Shown: positions 6,953 to 15,173, numbered from the stretch's first letter. The stretch: 15,907 nucleotides of DNA from an uncultured Selenomonas sp. (GCA_934202005.1 CAKPXP010000025.1:1-15907), one strand, 5' to 3'. The notes: a model not told the origin generated them from the letters alone. Numbers and translations: made by a program.

Positions 6953-7918
6953 TTACGCGAGCACGCGCGCGAGGCGCACGAGCTCGGGATCGAGTGTTTT
7001 CTTGTTGTTGACGGAGTCAAAGAGATTGATCGAGACGACCTTGCCCTGCTCGAAGCCGAACACGACGTCCGACGCGCCGGAAATCAGCGCGAGCGCCGCC
7101 TTCTCACCGAGCATGGAGGCCTTCATGCGGTCCTCGACCGTCGGCGAGCCGCCGCGCTGGATATGACCGAGCACGGAGACGCGCGTGTCAATGCCCGTCT
7201 TTTCCTCGACGATCTTGCCGAGGCCCATGCCGTCGCCTGCGCCCTCGGCGATCACGATGATGCTGTAACGCTTACCGGCCGCATACTGCGCCTTGATGTC
7301 CTCGCACATCTGATCGAGGTCGTACTTGACCTCCGGCACGAGCACATACTCCGCACCGCCCGCGATGCCGGACTCCATGGCGAGCCAGCCGGACTTATGC
7401 CCCATGACCTCGACGATCATGATGCGGCGATGCGCCGACGCCGTGTCGCGCAGCTTGTTGAGCGCGTCGACGATCGTATTCGCCGCCGTGTCGCAGCCGA
7501 TCGTGTAGTCCGTGCCCCAGACATCGTTGTCGATCGTGCCGGGCAGGCCCACGATGGGGATGCCCGTCTCCTTCGAGAGCAGCGAGCCGCCCGTGAGGCT
7601 GCCGTCGCCGCCGATGATCACGAGGCCCTCGACGCCGCGCTTCTTGAGGTTCTCATAGCCCTTGCGGCGTCCCTCCGGCGTCTTGAACTCCGGGCAGCGC
7701 GCCGTCCCGAGGAACGTGCCGCCGCGCTGGATGATGTCGCTGACGCTGCGGCTCGTGAGCTCGACGATATCGTCCTTGAGCATGCCGTCATAGCCGTCCT
7801 TGATGCCATAGACCTGCACGCCCTCATAGAGCGCCGTGCGCACGACGGCGCGCGCCGCCGCGTTCATGCCCGGGCTGTCGCCGCCGGACGTCATGATGGC
7901 AATCGCTTTTTTGATCAT
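6953..7918 (-). CDS. pfkA: ATP-dependent 6-phosphofructokinase
   Basis: This enzyme phosphorylates fructose 6-phosphate to fructose 1,6-bisphosphate in cytosolic glycolysis. The 321 residues match the usual size of bacterial PfkA. Motifs: SGGDSPGMNA (11-20), GTARCPEF (71-78), GGDGS (103-107), PGTIDND with catalytic Asp130, EVMGHKSGWLA (170-180) and GHIQRGGSP (251-259). Glycine in GGDGS and PGTIDND (not GGDD or a Lys) indicates ATP rather than pyrophosphate as donor. AGGAGAG lies 8 nt before the ATG. It follows the man PTS operon but has its own promoter and terminator; the pairing fits entry of PTS sugars into glycolysis. Confidence 0.97.
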   Translation of the reverse strand: MIKKAIAIMTSGGDSPGMNAAARAVVRTALYEGVQVYGIKDGYDGMLKDDIVELTSRSVSDIIQRGGTFLGTARCPEFKTPEGRRKGYENLKKRGVEGLVIIGGDGSLTGGSLLSKETGIPIVGLPGTIDNDVWGTDYTIGCDTAANTIVDALNKLRDTASAHRRIMIVEVMGHKSGWLAMESGIAGGAEYVLVPEVKYDLDQMCEDIKAQYAAGKRYSIIVIAEGAGDGMGLGKIVEEKTGIDTRVSVLGHIQRGGSPTVEDRMKASMLGEKAALALISGASDVVFGFEQGKVVSINLFDSVNNKKTLDPELVRLARVLA

Positions 7919-7979
7919 TTCTACATCTCTCCTGTACTGCGGAACTATCTTCTATCTCTGCGTGCTTATTACCTTCTCT

Positions 7980-8008
7980 ATTTTAGTGAATCGAAGGCAA
8001 AATGTAAA
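7980..8008 (-). promoter_or_regulatory. Sigma-70 promoter of pfkA
   Basis: On the minus strand TTTACA (8003-8008) and TAAAAT (7980-7985) are 17 bp apart, about 60 nt upstream of the pfkA ATG and downstream of the man operon terminator, so pfkA can be expressed apart from the PTS. Confidence 0.7.
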
Positions 8009-8034
8009 GCTGTTTCCGTCAATTTATCGACGCA

Positions 8035-8065
8035 GAGAAAAGGGGCTGCCGGAATCGCAGCCCCT
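8035..8065 (-). terminator. Rho-independent terminator of the man PTS operon
   Basis: On the minus strand AGGGGCTGC (8065-8057) pairs perfectly with GCAGCCCCT (8049-8041) around a 7-nt loop, followed by TTTCT. It lies 38 nt behind the IID stop. Confidence 0.9.
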
Positions 8066-8103
8066 CTTCCCCGAGGTTTCAGCGTATGGTTCAAATGGTA
8101 GGA

Positions 8104-8928
8104 TTACTTCACATTCATGATGCCGAGGGCATAGCAGATGATGCCGACGGCGAAGAGGCCGAAGATGATCCAGATCGCGTTGACTTTCCGCTTGAGCAGC
8201 GCCATGCACGCGAAGGTCATGAGCAGCGGCACGAGGCCAGGCATGAGCTGGTCGAGGATCGTCTGCACCGTCGTGACGACGACTTCGCCCTTAGCGTTCG
8301 TGATACTCGAGACGACGACCGGGATGTTGACGCTCGTCCATTTGTTGACGAGCGCGCCCATGACGAAGAGGCCGAGGATGGAAGCGCCCTCCGTGAGCTT
8401 CTGGAGCTTGTTGCCGGCGACATCTTGCACGATGTCCGTGCCTTTCGCGTAGCCGTACTTGATGCCGTACCAGCGCACCCAGAGGCGGATGAAGTTGAAC
8501 AGGACGAAGAATACGAGCGGGCCAAGGATGGAACCGGAGATGGCGAACGAAGCGCCGAGCGCCGCCGTGATCGGACGCAGCGTGCCCCAGAAGATCGGGT
8601 CGCCGACGCCGGCGAGCGGGCCCATCATACCGACCTTGATACCGTTGATGACGCCGTCAGGGATGTCCGCACCATTGGCCTTCTTCTCCTCGAGGGCCGC
8701 CGTGATGCCGATGATCGGCGCCGTGACGAACGGCTGCGTATTGTAGAACTCGAGGTGGCGCTTCATGGCCTGCTTGAGCTCATCGCCCGTATAGAGGCGC
8801 TTGAGGATCGGCACCATGCCGAACGCATAACCGAGCGCCTGCATGCGCTCCATGTTCCAGGAGCCCTGGAGGAAGTTGGAACGGATGAACGCCCAGAAAA
8901 AATCACTTTTCGTCAGTTTCTTTTCCAT
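8104..8928 (-). CDS. manZ: Mannose-family PTS transporter subunit IID
   Basis: The IID membrane subunit of a mannose/fructose/sorbose-family PTS permease, which forms the sugar channel with IIC. It closely matches E. coli ManZ: RSNFLQGSWNMERMQALG, RRHLEFYNTQPFV-type segment, NGIKVGMMGPLAGVGDPIFWGTLRP and LQKLTEGASILGLFVMGALVNKWT are all recognisable. Hydrophobic segments lie at the C-terminus (LVPLLMTFACMALL, WIIFGLFAVGIICYALGI). I use the ATG at 8928 (274 aa), 8 nt after AGGAGG; the in-frame ATG at 8934 is too close to that site. It is last in the operon, 20 nt after IIC. The symbol follows E. coli; the true substrate could be mannose, glucose, fructose or another hexose. Confidence 0.93.
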   Translation of the reverse strand: MEKKLTKSDFFWAFIRSNFLQGSWNMERMQALGYAFGMVPILKRLYTGDELKQAMKRHLEFYNTQPFVTAPIIGITAALEEKKANGADIPDGVINGIKVGMMGPLAGVGDPIFWGTLRPITAALGASFAISGSILGPLVFFVLFNFIRLWVRWYGIKYGYAKGTDIVQDVAGNKLQKLTEGASILGLFVMGALVNKWTSVNIPVVVSSITNAKGEVVVTTVQTILDQLMPGLVPLLMTFACMALLKRKVNAIWIIFGLFAVGIICYALGIMNVK

Positions 8929-8948
8929 GATCATTTCCTCCTCACCAA

Positions 8949-9755
8949 TCAGTCGAGTTCATCGTCGAGGTCATCTGCATCCGAAGGCGCTGCCGTCACC
9001 TGAGCAGCAGAAACCTGCACATACTTCGGGTTGAGCTGGATGTAGACGATTGCGCAGACGAGGCCGATGACGCCGAGCGCAACGAGGTTGAACGTCGTGA
9101 ACGCCGCAACGACGAAGCCGAGGAAGAAGAACGGCATGAGGTACTTCGCGCCCATCATGTTGATGACCATCGCATAACCAACGACGACGATGAAGCCGCC
9201 GGCGACCTGAAGGCCGCCCGTGATGACCGGAGGAATCGCGTCGAGCATCGCCTGCACTGCGCCCGTGCCGATGTACATCGCGACGAGCATCGACGGAACG
9301 GCGACGCGCAGGGCCTGGATGCCGAGCGCACCGAGATGACAGAGATCGATGCCGCGCAGCTCGCCCTTCTCGGCAAAGCCGTCAGCCCAATGCTGGAAGA
9401 CGACGGTGAGCGTACGGCAGAGGATCGTGAGCACCTGGCCCGCAGCCGCGAGCGGCATCGCGATTGCGATACCAGCGGCGATGTCCTGATGACCCGCGAT
9501 GACGAGGATCGTCGAGATGACGGACGCGAGCGCCGCGTCCGGCGCCATGGCCGCGCCGATGTTCATCCAGCCGAGAGCGATCATTTCAAGCGTACCACCG
9601 ATGATGATGCCGGTCGTCATATCACCGAGCACAAGGCCCGTCACCGTGCACGCGATGAGCGGACGGTGCGTCTGCAGCTCATCGAGCACGGAGCCCATGC
9701 CCGCGATGGCCGAGACGATGAAAATGAGGATGATTTGGATACCACTGAGTTCCAT
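8949..9755 (-). CDS. manY: Mannose-family PTS transporter subunit IIC
   Basis: The multi-spanning IIC channel subunit. It follows E. coli ManY nearly end to end: IAGMGSVLDELQTHRPLIAC-like N-terminus, LGDMTTGIIIGGTLEMIALG, IGAAMAPDAALASVISTILVIAGHQ, GYAMVINMM and a C-terminus ending DDLDDELD, comparable with DLDNELD in E. coli. The start is the ATG at 9755 (268 aa), 7 nt after GGAGG; an in-frame ATG five codons upstream overlaps that ribosome site and is rejected. The 85-nt gap to IIB is unusually long for this operon and holds a hairpin (9803-9820). Confidence 0.94.
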   Translation of the reverse strand: MELSGIQIILIFIVSAIAGMGSVLDELQTHRPLIACTVTGLVLGDMTTGIIIGGTLEMIALGWMNIGAAMAPDAALASVISTILVIAGHQDIAAGIAIAMPLAAAGQVLTILCRTLTVVFQHWADGFAEKGELRGIDLCHLGALGIQALRVAVPSMLVAMYIGTGAVQAMLDAIPPVITGGLQVAGGFIVVVGYAMVINMMGAKYLMPFFFLGFVVAAFTTFNLVALGVIGLVCAIVYIQLNPKYVQVSAAQVTAAPSDADDLDDELD

Positions 9756-9802
9756 TATGTGTCCCTCCATTTTGAAATATTTTGATAAATCCCCCCGGCA
9801 AA

Positions 9803-9820
9803 GCCGCCGGACATGGCGGC
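9803..9820 (-). promoter_or_regulatory. Intra-operon GC hairpin between IIB and IIC
   Basis: GCCGCC (9803-9808) and GGCGGC (9815-9820) form a 6-bp stem with a 6-nt loop, followed on the minus strand by only TTT. It is too weak for an efficient terminator but could act as a processing or stability point that sets IIAB and IICD levels separately. Confidence 0.35.
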
Positions 9821-9840
9821 CTTGCTTATGATGAGATGGC

Positions 9841-10323
9841 TCAGAGCTTGTTCAGCACGTCCATCATCATAACCTTTTTATCCGTGTCCACCTTGCGAAT
9901 CTCAAGCTCAATGCCCTTCTCATCGAGCTTCTTGAACGCATCGATGTCCTTGTCGTCAACGGAGACGGCGCTCGTGACCTGCGTCTTGCCCTCGTGGAAG
10001 CTCATGCCGCCGATGTTGACGCTCTTGATGTCGACGCCGTGCTCAACGAGATAGAGCACGCTCGACGGGTTCGTGAAGAGCAGCAGGCAACGGTCATTTT
10101 CGTACTTCGGGTTGTTGTAGACGCGGATGGCCTTGTCGAGCGTGACGACATGGCTCTTCATGCCCGCGGGCGCGACCTGCTTGAGGAGCGTCGCGCGGAT
10201 CGTGTCGTTTGCGACCTCATCATCGCAGACGATGATGCGCTGGCAGTTCGTGACCTTGGACCAGACCGTGACGACCTGTCCATGGATGAGACGGTCGTCG
10301 ATACGTGCTAATACGATTTTCAT
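9841..10323 (-). CDS. Mannose-family PTS enzyme IIB
   Basis: A 160-aa cytoplasmic phosphocarrier that passes phosphate from IIA to the sugar entering through IIC/IID. The N-terminus MKIVLARIDDRLIHGQVV carries the active-site His14, and CDDEVAND and TNPSSVLYLVEHGV match the family fold. It is a separate polypeptide, as in Bacillus LevE and unlike E. coli ManX, where IIA and IIB are fused. Its ATG overlaps the IIA stop by one base (TAATG), so translation is probably coupled; GGAGG of the ribosome site lies 10 nt upstream inside the IIA gene. Confidence 0.94.
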   Translation of the reverse strand: MKIVLARIDDRLIHGQVVTVWSKVTNCQRIIVCDDEVANDTIRATLLKQVAPAGMKSHVVTLDKAIRVYNNPKYENDRCLLLFTNPSSVLYLVEHGVDIKSVNIGGMSFHEGKTQVTSAVSVDDKDIDAFKKLDEKGIELEIRKVDTDKKVMMMDVLNKL

Positions 10324-10754
10324 TATAAATCATCCTCCTCGTCTTCTGCGATCTGGCTGGAATGGAACGTCTGCGTTCCGTTCTTGCCAGCGGCCACAGC
10401 CTTCTCCATGAGCGCCTGGATGTCCGATCCGTCATCGACGAGCTGCGCGCTCGCCATCTCGATGAGCATTGGCAGATTGACACCCGTCACGATGCCGTAG
10501 TCCTCGTTCGTCATGACGAGACGGCAGGCAGCGTTGTACGGGCTGCCGCCGAAGAGGTCGTTGAGGAACAGGACGCCGCCCTCGCAGTTGAGCTCGGCGA
10601 TCGCTGCCTCGTACTTCTTCACGACATCATCAGGGCCCTCGCCCGGAACGAGCGTAACCGCCCGGACGTTCTTCTGTTCGCCGCAGATCATCTCGCAGGA
10701 CTTCACAAGCTCCTCCGCGAAACGCCCATGCGTACCAACGATAATACCAAACAT
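10323..10754 (-). CDS. Mannose-family PTS enzyme IIA
   Basis: A 143-aa cytoplasmic phosphocarrier that takes phosphate from HPr. GTHGRFAEELVKSCEMI at the N-terminus holds the active-site His9; FLNDLFGGSPYNAACR (63-78) and GVNLPMLIEM (91-100) are family signatures. The C-terminal tail is acidic (AEDEEDDL). I use the ATG at 10754, 7 nt after GGAGG; the reading frame continues upstream to 10985 but that stretch contains the sigma-54 promoter and is unlike any IIA. It is first in the operon and about 40 nt downstream of the predicted transcription start. Confidence 0.94.
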   Translation of the reverse strand: MFGIIVGTHGRFAEELVKSCEMICGEQKNVRAVTLVPGEGPDDVVKKYEAAIAELNCEGGVLFLNDLFGGSPYNAACRLVMTNEDYGIVTGVNLPMLIEMASAQLVDDGSDIQALMEKAVAAGKNGTQTFHSSQIAEDEEDDL

Positions 10755-10804
10755 GTGGTTCCCTCCCTTGGGATTCCAGGATTCATAAATACACCCGTTT
10801 ATAT

Positions 10805-10820
10805 TGCATACGACGTGCCA
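10805..10820 (-). promoter_or_regulatory. Sigma-54 (-24/-12) promoter of the man PTS operon
   Basis: On the minus strand the 16-mer TGGCACGTCGTATGCA fits the sigma-54 consensus TGGCACGnnnnTTGCA with a single mismatch and correct GG-to-GC spacing. The start would be near 10794, about 40 nt before the IIA ATG. The adjacent levR-type gene encodes an activator with GAFTGA, the sigma-54 contact loop, so the pairing is internally consistent. Confidence 0.88.
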
Positions 10821-10824
10821 ACTT

Positions 10825-10924
10825 TGTGTATCATCCACAAAAAAGGCGAACGCTCCCAAAATATCACCATGTTTCCTGCAAGTTTTCAGATTTTCAATAC
10901 TCTTTCTTTTGAAATTGATACACT
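10825..10924. promoter_or_regulatory. TGATACACT-type half sites upstream of the man promoter
   Basis: TGATACACT occurs at 10916-10924 and, in the other orientation, TGTGTATCA at 10825-10833 (8 of 9 matching the inverse). The first is about 125 nt upstream of the predicted start, a normal distance for an upstream activating sequence. The same 9-mer brackets the -10 box of the levR-type gene. Which protein binds is inferred, not shown. Confidence 0.5.
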
Positions 10925-10975
10925 GTGGTGGAAAATTAATACTGATTTTTCTCATTTGCACGCGACCCCGCAACG

Positions 10976-11017
10976 AAAAATACACTAAAGCGTTTACTCT
11001 GCGCCTTAGTGTATTTT
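10976..11017 (-). terminator. Rho-independent terminator of the levR-type gene
   Basis: AAAATACACTAA (10977-10988) pairs perfectly with TTAGTGTATTTT (11006-11017), extended by GCG/CGC across one mismatch, with a 9-nt loop; TTTTT follows on the minus strand. It starts 26 nt after the stop at 11043. The arms contain ATACACT, the core of the candidate operator, so this DNA dyad might also bind the regulator. Confidence 0.8.
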
Positions 11018-11042
11018 CTCATCTTTCCTTTTAGGAATTATT

Positions 11043-13856
11043 TCAAATCATTTCCGCCATAAAACAGAGCTCATCCGCGTCAAACCTGAGTTTCAGCGTT
11101 TTCTCGAATATCTTGACGGCTTTTTGTATCGCAGAAAGCTTTTGTGTATCAATCTCTTGCTTGTTCTTATCGAAGTGCAACGGGCTGCGTGTGACGATGC
11201 GCTCGAGCGCGCAGCCGCAGTGGACGATGATGCGGATGCGCACGGGGTTGGAGAAGTGCTTCCCGAGCTCCGCCTCGAGGACGCGGTCGAACTCCATAAG
11301 GCTGTCCATGACCTTCGCGGGATTGAGGTAGGTGAGGAATTTCTCGAGGGACTCCTCGCAGAGACGACGCACGACGACGCTCTTCTGCTCGCGCTCGTCC
11401 GCGCTGCCCCTCTCCTCGCGCGGTTCCTGCACGCGCACGAGGCTGAGCAGCCGCTGCTCGCCCGCGCCGTCGATGAACTCCTCGAGCGGAATGAACGGGA
11501 TGGGCAGCGCCGGCTTCTTCATGCCGATGGCGGCGCGGATGGCATACTCTCCCTGGAGCTCCCGCAGATGCTCCTCGAGATGCATGAGGCCGACGGGCAG
11601 GACGGCCAGTGGTTTTCCCGCACTCTTCAGCACCTCCTCGACGAGCGATTTGAGCTTGAGCGCCGCGCCCTTGCCTGTCGAGCAGATGGTCACGATGGCC
11701 TCCTGCCGCCCGTCCGCCGCGCGGTGCTCCGCAAAGTCCACGGCCTCATAGCCGCGGAAGCTTCTGAGCGACTCGTAGATGCTGTCGAGATCCATGCCGA
11801 CGATATCCGCCTTGCGCATGGCCTCGAGGATGAGCGGCGTCGATACCATATCGATGGTGCGCACGGGGATGCCGAGCGTCTCAGAGATCTGCGCGCCGAG
11901 GCTCACGAGCGAGCCCATATCGGCGAGGATCAGCACGCCCGTGCGGCAGTTCATGCCGCGCAGCATCGTGATGACCTTCTGCGCGAGCTCCTGCGGGTTC
12001 TTCTCGAGCGGCATGTCGATGGGGATGAGATTCGTGTCCTGTGTGTTGAAGAGCTTTTGCGCGACCTCGACCATCGAGCTCGCCGTCGTAGCGCCATGCA
12101 TGGCGACGAGGATCGTGATTTTCTCCTCGAGATCCTCGTCCTCCGCGGACTCGAGCAGGAGCGCGATGTACTCGACCTCGGTCGGCGGCACGGTCACGCG
12201 GTAATGCTTTTCGATGCGCGCTTTGATCTCGAGCGCGACCTGGTAGTGCAGGGAGTCGCGCTCGATCGCGCCCGCAATCTCGGAGTAGGGCACAGGCTCC
12301 TTGTCCTTGAGCCGCTTGAGAAAGGCTGAGAGATGTAGGCTGAACGCGTAGAGGAAGCGGTCGCGGTAGCTGCGGTTGAGGCGCTTACTCACATAGAGCG
12401 CGATCTGCTCGGAGAAGTCGACGAGTGGCTCATCAACGATCTTGAGCAGGCGCTCGCGCGTCGAGAGGTTGATGCTCGCGCGCTTGTCGTAGAGCGACTT
12501 GATATAGACGTTGACGTCCGTCGCGACGATCTGCTTGATGAGGTCATCGCTGATGCCTTCGCCCTTCAGGAGTTCGACCTTGTCCTCGACGACGCGGTAG
12601 AGGTTAAAAGACTTCTTGTCGGACTCTTCCTCCTCCGCACGCGCGCGCCGCCTGCCCGGCGGCTCGACAACGAGCGGCTCGGCGAGGTACTGCGTGAGCT
12701 CCGCGAGCGCCTGGCGGTTCGCCGAGAGCGTCAAAAGGCCGTTCTTGATGGTCTGCGGCAGCATCTTGAAATCGACCTCGATGTAGTCCGGGTTGTCGAT
12801 GCCGTTGAGGAACGCCTGCGCGCAGAGCAGCTTGATGTTGCTCTTGATCTGGCCGACGTTGCCCGCGCCGATGCTGCCGAGCAGGCTCTTGACGGCCTCG
12901 ACGCTGATGCGGATGGGCTTTTTCACGCGCTGCGCCTCATCGGTGAAGAGGAGCTTGACGATGTCGAGCTTCTCACCGAGCGTGCGCGAGGCGAGCGAGG
13001 GGATCGTGATGATGTTCGGGATGCGCCGCACGAAGGTCTTCGTAAGCGCCGAGTTCGGATCCTCCGTCGTCGCGCCGATGATGAGCACTTTGGCATGGCG
13101 GTCGCGCGTCGTCTCGCCGAGGCGGCTGAACGTCCCCGTGTCCATGAAGTAGAAGATCATCTCCTGCCCCTCAGGCGGCAGGCGGTGGATCTCGTCGAGG
13201 AAGAGCACGCCGCCGTCCGCCTGCTCGACGAGTCCCGCCTTCGCCTGGTCAGCGCCTGTGAAAGCTCCCTTGACATGGCCGAAGACATGCGAGAGCAGGA
13301 GCTGCGGGTTGTTGTAGTAGTCCGCGCAGTTGAACGTCACGAACGGCGCGTCCGGCGCGAAGCGCTCCATCGCCTTGCCGTAGGCGAACATGAGGTGCGC
13401 GAAGAGCGTCTTGCCGACGCCCGTCTGTCCGACGATGAGCGTATGCAGCCCATCCGGCGGGTAGAGGATTGCGGCCTTCGCCTGCTCGACCTGCCGCTTG
13501 AGACTGCGGTGCGCGCCGATGAGCGCGTCGAAGGGATTCTCCGGCTGCTGCTGCGCCGTGAGTTCCTTCTCGCAGGCCGCGACGCTCTCATAGGCGAGCG
13601 GCCCCGCGGGCAGAGGCGCGCCGAGCAGCTTCTCGAATGCCGCCCGCTCAAAGTAGCGCACGGGCCGCCCGCCGAACTTCACGATGCGATCCTCACGGAA
13701 CAGCGCGTTGAGCTCCTTCGAGACATTGTTGCGCAGGATGCCGAGCGCGTCCGCGATCTCCTGCGCATCGAGTCCGCCGCGCTCACGCAGCGTTTCCTTC
13801 GTAAATTTCGCCGACTCCGCCTCCACATAGGCAAAGATCCGCTCCATCCGTTTCAT
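11043..13856 (-). CDS. levR: LevR/ManR-type sigma-54-dependent activator with PTS regulation domains
   Basis: A 937-aa regulator (B. subtilis LevR has 938). Order: HTH about 17-65; AAA+ about 110-370 with Walker A GQTGVGKT (143-150), sigma-54 loop GAFTGA (198-203 region), Walker B GGVLFLDE (215-222) and sensor [11 protein letters not shown]1 about 465-570 (H508, H537); a mannose-type EIIA-like domain about 578-700 with H587 in VAMHGATT; an EIIB-like domain from about 718 with C725 in ICSTGKG; PRD2 about 830-937 with H879. By analogy with LevR, HPr phosphorylates the EIIA-like His to activate, and the cognate EIIB phosphorylates the PRD2 His to inhibit when sugar is absent. GAGGAGG lies 7 nt before the ATG. 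Its neighbour is the man operon with a sigma-54 promoter. Confidence 0.93.
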   Translation of the reverse strand: MKRMERIFAYVEAESAKFTKETLRERGGLDAQEIADALGILRNNVSKELNALFREDRIVKFGGRPVRYFERAAFEKLLGAPLPAGPLAYESVAACEKELTAQQQPENPFDALIGAHRSLKRQVEQAKAAILYPPDGLHTLIVGQTGVGKTLFAHLMFAYGKAMERFAPDAPFVTFNCADYYNNPQLLLSHVFGHVKGAFTGADQAKAGLVEQADGGVLFLDEIHRLPPEGQEMIFYFMDTGTFSRLGETTRDRHAKVLIIGATTEDPNSALTKTFVRRIPNIITIPSLASRTLGEKLDIVKLLFTDEAQRVKKPIRISVEAVKSLLGSIGAGNVGQIKSNIKLLCAQAFLNGIDNPDYIEVDFKMLPQTIKNGLLTLSANRQALAELTQYLAEPLVVEPPGRRRARAEEEESDKKSFNLYRVVEDKVELLKGEGISDDLIKQIVATDVNVYIKSLYDKRASINLSTRERLLKIVDEPLVDFSEQIALYVSKRLNRSYRDRFLYAFSLHLSAFLKRLKDKEPVPYSEIAGAIERDSLHYQVALEIKARIEKHYRVTVPPTEVEYIALLLESAEDEDLEEKITILVAMHGATTASSMVEVAQKLFNTQDTNLIPIDMPLEKNPQELAQKVITMLRGMNCRTGVLILADMGSLVSLGAQISETLGIPVRTIDMVSTPLILEAMRKADIVGMDLDSIYESLRSFRGYEAVDFAEHRAADGRQEAIVTICSTGKGAALKLKSLVEEVLKSAGKPLAVLPVGLMHLEEHLRELQGEYAIRAAIGMKKPALPIPFIPLEEFIDGAGEQRLLSLVRVQEPREERGSADEREQKSVVVRRLCEESLEKFLTYLNPAKVMDSLMEFDRVLEAELGKHFSNPVRIRIIVHCGCALERIVTRSPLHFDKNKQEIDTQKLSAIQKAVKIFEKTLKLRFDADELCFMAEMI

Positions 13857-13878
13857 CCCAAATCCTCCTCGTTTTTAT

Positions 13879-13911
13879 TGATACACTTCATTTCATTATA
13901 GCAGTGTATCA
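13879..13911 (-). promoter_or_regulatory. levR-type promoter bracketed by an inverted-repeat operator
   Basis: On the minus strand TATAAT (13895-13900) has a weak -35 TTGTTT 16 bp upstream. TGATACACT (13879-13887) and AGTGTATCA (13903-13911) form a perfect 9-bp inverted repeat with a 15-bp spacer that contains the -10 box. A protein bound here would block RNA polymerase, so the gene is probably repressed by itself or by a further regulator. A partial third match, ATACACG, lies at 13922-13928. Confidence 0.7.
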
Positions 13912-13928
13912 GGAAAAAACAATACACG

Positions 13929-13959
13929 AAAAGCGGCAGGCACACCGCGCCTGCCGCTT
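13929..13959 (-). terminator. Second terminator upstream of the levR-type promoter
   Basis: AAGCGGCAGGC (13931-13941) pairs perfectly with GCCTGCCGCTT (13949-13959) around a 7-nt loop, with TTTT on the minus strand. It appears to insulate the levR-type promoter from read-through out of the 3D-protein gene. Confidence 0.75.
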
Positions 13960-14035
13960 CTCCCTGCGAGCCTTCTTTTCGGCGCTCCTCCCAACGGCCG
14001 TTTGCTCTGTGCCTGTCCCATCGCGAGGAGCGCAT

Positions 14036-14083
14036 GAAAAAGAATAATCCTACCAGAAAAGACTTTTCTCCTCCGGTAGGATT
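14036..14083 (-). terminator. Rho-independent terminator of the 3D-domain gene
   Basis: AATCCTACC (14046-14054) pairs perfectly with GGTAGGATT (14075-14083), with an inner GAAAAG/CTTTTC stem. TATTCTTTTTC follows on the minus strand. It begins 6 nt after the stop at 14090. Confidence 0.85.
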
Positions 14084-14089
14084 TCGTTC

Positions 14090-14890
14090 TCAGTTCAGTA
14101 CATAGACGGTCACGTCGCGCCGACCGAACGCCATGGCCTCGCCGTACGACTCCATGCAGAGGTCGATGCGATCGCCGTAGATGGCGCCGCCCGTGTCGGC
14201 CGCGATGGCCTCCCCGTAGCCGGGGATGTAGAGGCGCGTGCCGAGCGGGATGACGTCGGGGTCGACAGCCGCGATGCCGTAGCCGGCCATGAGGCCCGTC
14301 GCCGTGATGCCGTCTCCGCCGCCATCGGTCGGCAGATAAGCCGTTGCCTCCATCGTGAGCACGCTGCTGTAGCGCTGCGCGCCACGCGACGTCTCGACGG
14401 CATCGGCCTGTTCTTCTCGCTGCCGTGCGGCTTCTTCTGCTTTTCTTGCCGCACTTTTTTCAATGCTGATATGAAGATTTTCGTGGATTTTCGTGTCTAA
14501 ACCTGGATGTGCCTCGATATCATCGAGGCGGTAGCCCTCTTCGACGAGAGCGTCCCCCACAGTGGGCTTGCTGGTCATGATAATCTTTTGCTGTCCCTCA
14601 TAGGCAATCGTCACGGGGACGGCGCGAACAACGGTGATTTCTGTATGATCGTCGATCTTTTTGAGTGTGTAATCATCCTTGCTGTCTAACTTGACGCCGG
14701 CGCGGGCGAGGATGACGTCCGGCGACGTATGCGTCGTGCGGGTTTCCATGATCTTGCCATCCACCGCGATGGTCACGGTATGGATGTTGTTCTGCGTGAA
14801 ACCCGTGCTCAGCACCATCGTGGCCGTGAGCAGGAAGCACAGAACGATTTTCTTGATTTTCTTACTGTCTAAAATCTCTTTTCTACTCAT
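14090..14890 (-). CDS. Exported DUF348 / 3D-domain cell-wall protein (YabE/YuiC-like)
   Basis: A 266-aa exported protein. Residues 1-31 form a basic then hydrophobic signal sequence or anchor (KKIKKIVLCFLLTATMVLSTG). Two DUF348-type repeats lie at about 36-80 and 91-137. A charged, probably helical linker (about 145-170, rich in E, A, R) leads to a C-terminal 3D domain (178-266) with the three conserved Asp in ADTGG (D232) and GDRIDL (D240, D243). The 3D fold is related to MltA-type lytic transglycosylases; such proteins are linked to peptidoglycan remodelling and resuscitation. The G5 domain found in B. subtilis YabE is missing. AGGGGG is 6 nt before the ATG. It is monocistronic. Confidence 0.85.
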   Translation of the reverse strand: MSRKEILDSKKIKKIVLCFLLTATMVLSTGFTQNNIHTVTIAVDGKIMETRTTHTSPDVILARAGVKLDSKDDYTLKKIDDHTEITVVRAVPVTIAYEGQQKIIMTSKPTVGDALVEEGYRLDDIEAHPGLDTKIHENLHISIEKSAARKAEEAARQREEQADAVETSRGAQRYSSVLTMEATAYLPTDGGGDGITATGLMAGYGIAAVDPDVIPLGTRLYIPGYGEAIAADTGGAIYGDRIDLCMESYGEAMAFGRRDVTVYVLN

Positions 14891-14925
14891 TCAATTCCCC
14901 CTTCCACAGCTTGAAGAACGAATCA

Positions 14926-14954
14926 AGTATAGCAGGAAATCACCTCTCTGTCAA
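14926..14954 (-). promoter_or_regulatory. Sigma-70 promoter of the 3D-domain gene
   Basis: On the minus strand TTGACA (14949-14954) and TATACT (14926-14931) are 17 bp apart, giving a leader of about 30 nt. The next 100 nt upstream (14955-15056) hold no gene; a TGGTTGCATCTTGTC segment near 15036-15050 may be the terminal repeat of the decayed IS. Confidence 0.85.
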
Positions 14955-15056
14955 TGCGTCTAGCCTTTAGCTCCCACTCAATAGGTGAAAACAAGCCGGA
15001 AAATGGGAAACGGGAATAGATACTCCACTTGTTTTGACAAGATGCAACCACTTTAA

Positions 15057-15173
15057 AGAATCACTGATTAATTGAAGGATTTTACCACTTACTGTTGTGT
15101 AGATGAGAACATACCTTCTCCTCAGAGGACGCGTTAGTAAAAAAGGCAGAGTGCTGAATTAATCAGCGCTTCC
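15057..15173. mobile_element. MITE-like element inside the IS30-like remnant
   Basis: The element has 17-bp terminal inverted repeats: AGAATCACTGATTAATT (15057-15073) and, inverted, GGAAGCGCTGATTAATT (15173-15157), with 14 of 17 identical. The flanks CTTTAA (left) and TTTATA (right) are similar but no clean target duplication can be assigned. It is 117 bp long and has no ORF. Its right end interrupts the transposase remnant just after an EYK codon triplet. GCTGATTAATTCAGC at the right end is itself a small palindrome followed by T6 on the minus strand, so it could act as a weak terminator. Confidence 0.55.

Noticed and set aside
10755..10985. A 77-codon N-terminal extension of the IIA frame.
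   Set aside because: It contains the sigma-54 promoter and candidate operators, and family members start at the MFGIIVGTHG methionine, which has its own GGAGG.
11124..12329. A 401-codon plus-strand ORF inside the levR-type gene.
   Set aside because: The composition is that of an antisense shadow; the minus strand encodes the PRD and EIIA-like domains without interruption.
15023..15050. TGGTTGCATCTTGTC-like sequence as the outer end of the IS30-like element.
   Set aside because: It faintly resembles IS30-family ends, but no opposite end or target duplication can be paired with it, so I do not list it as a separate feature.
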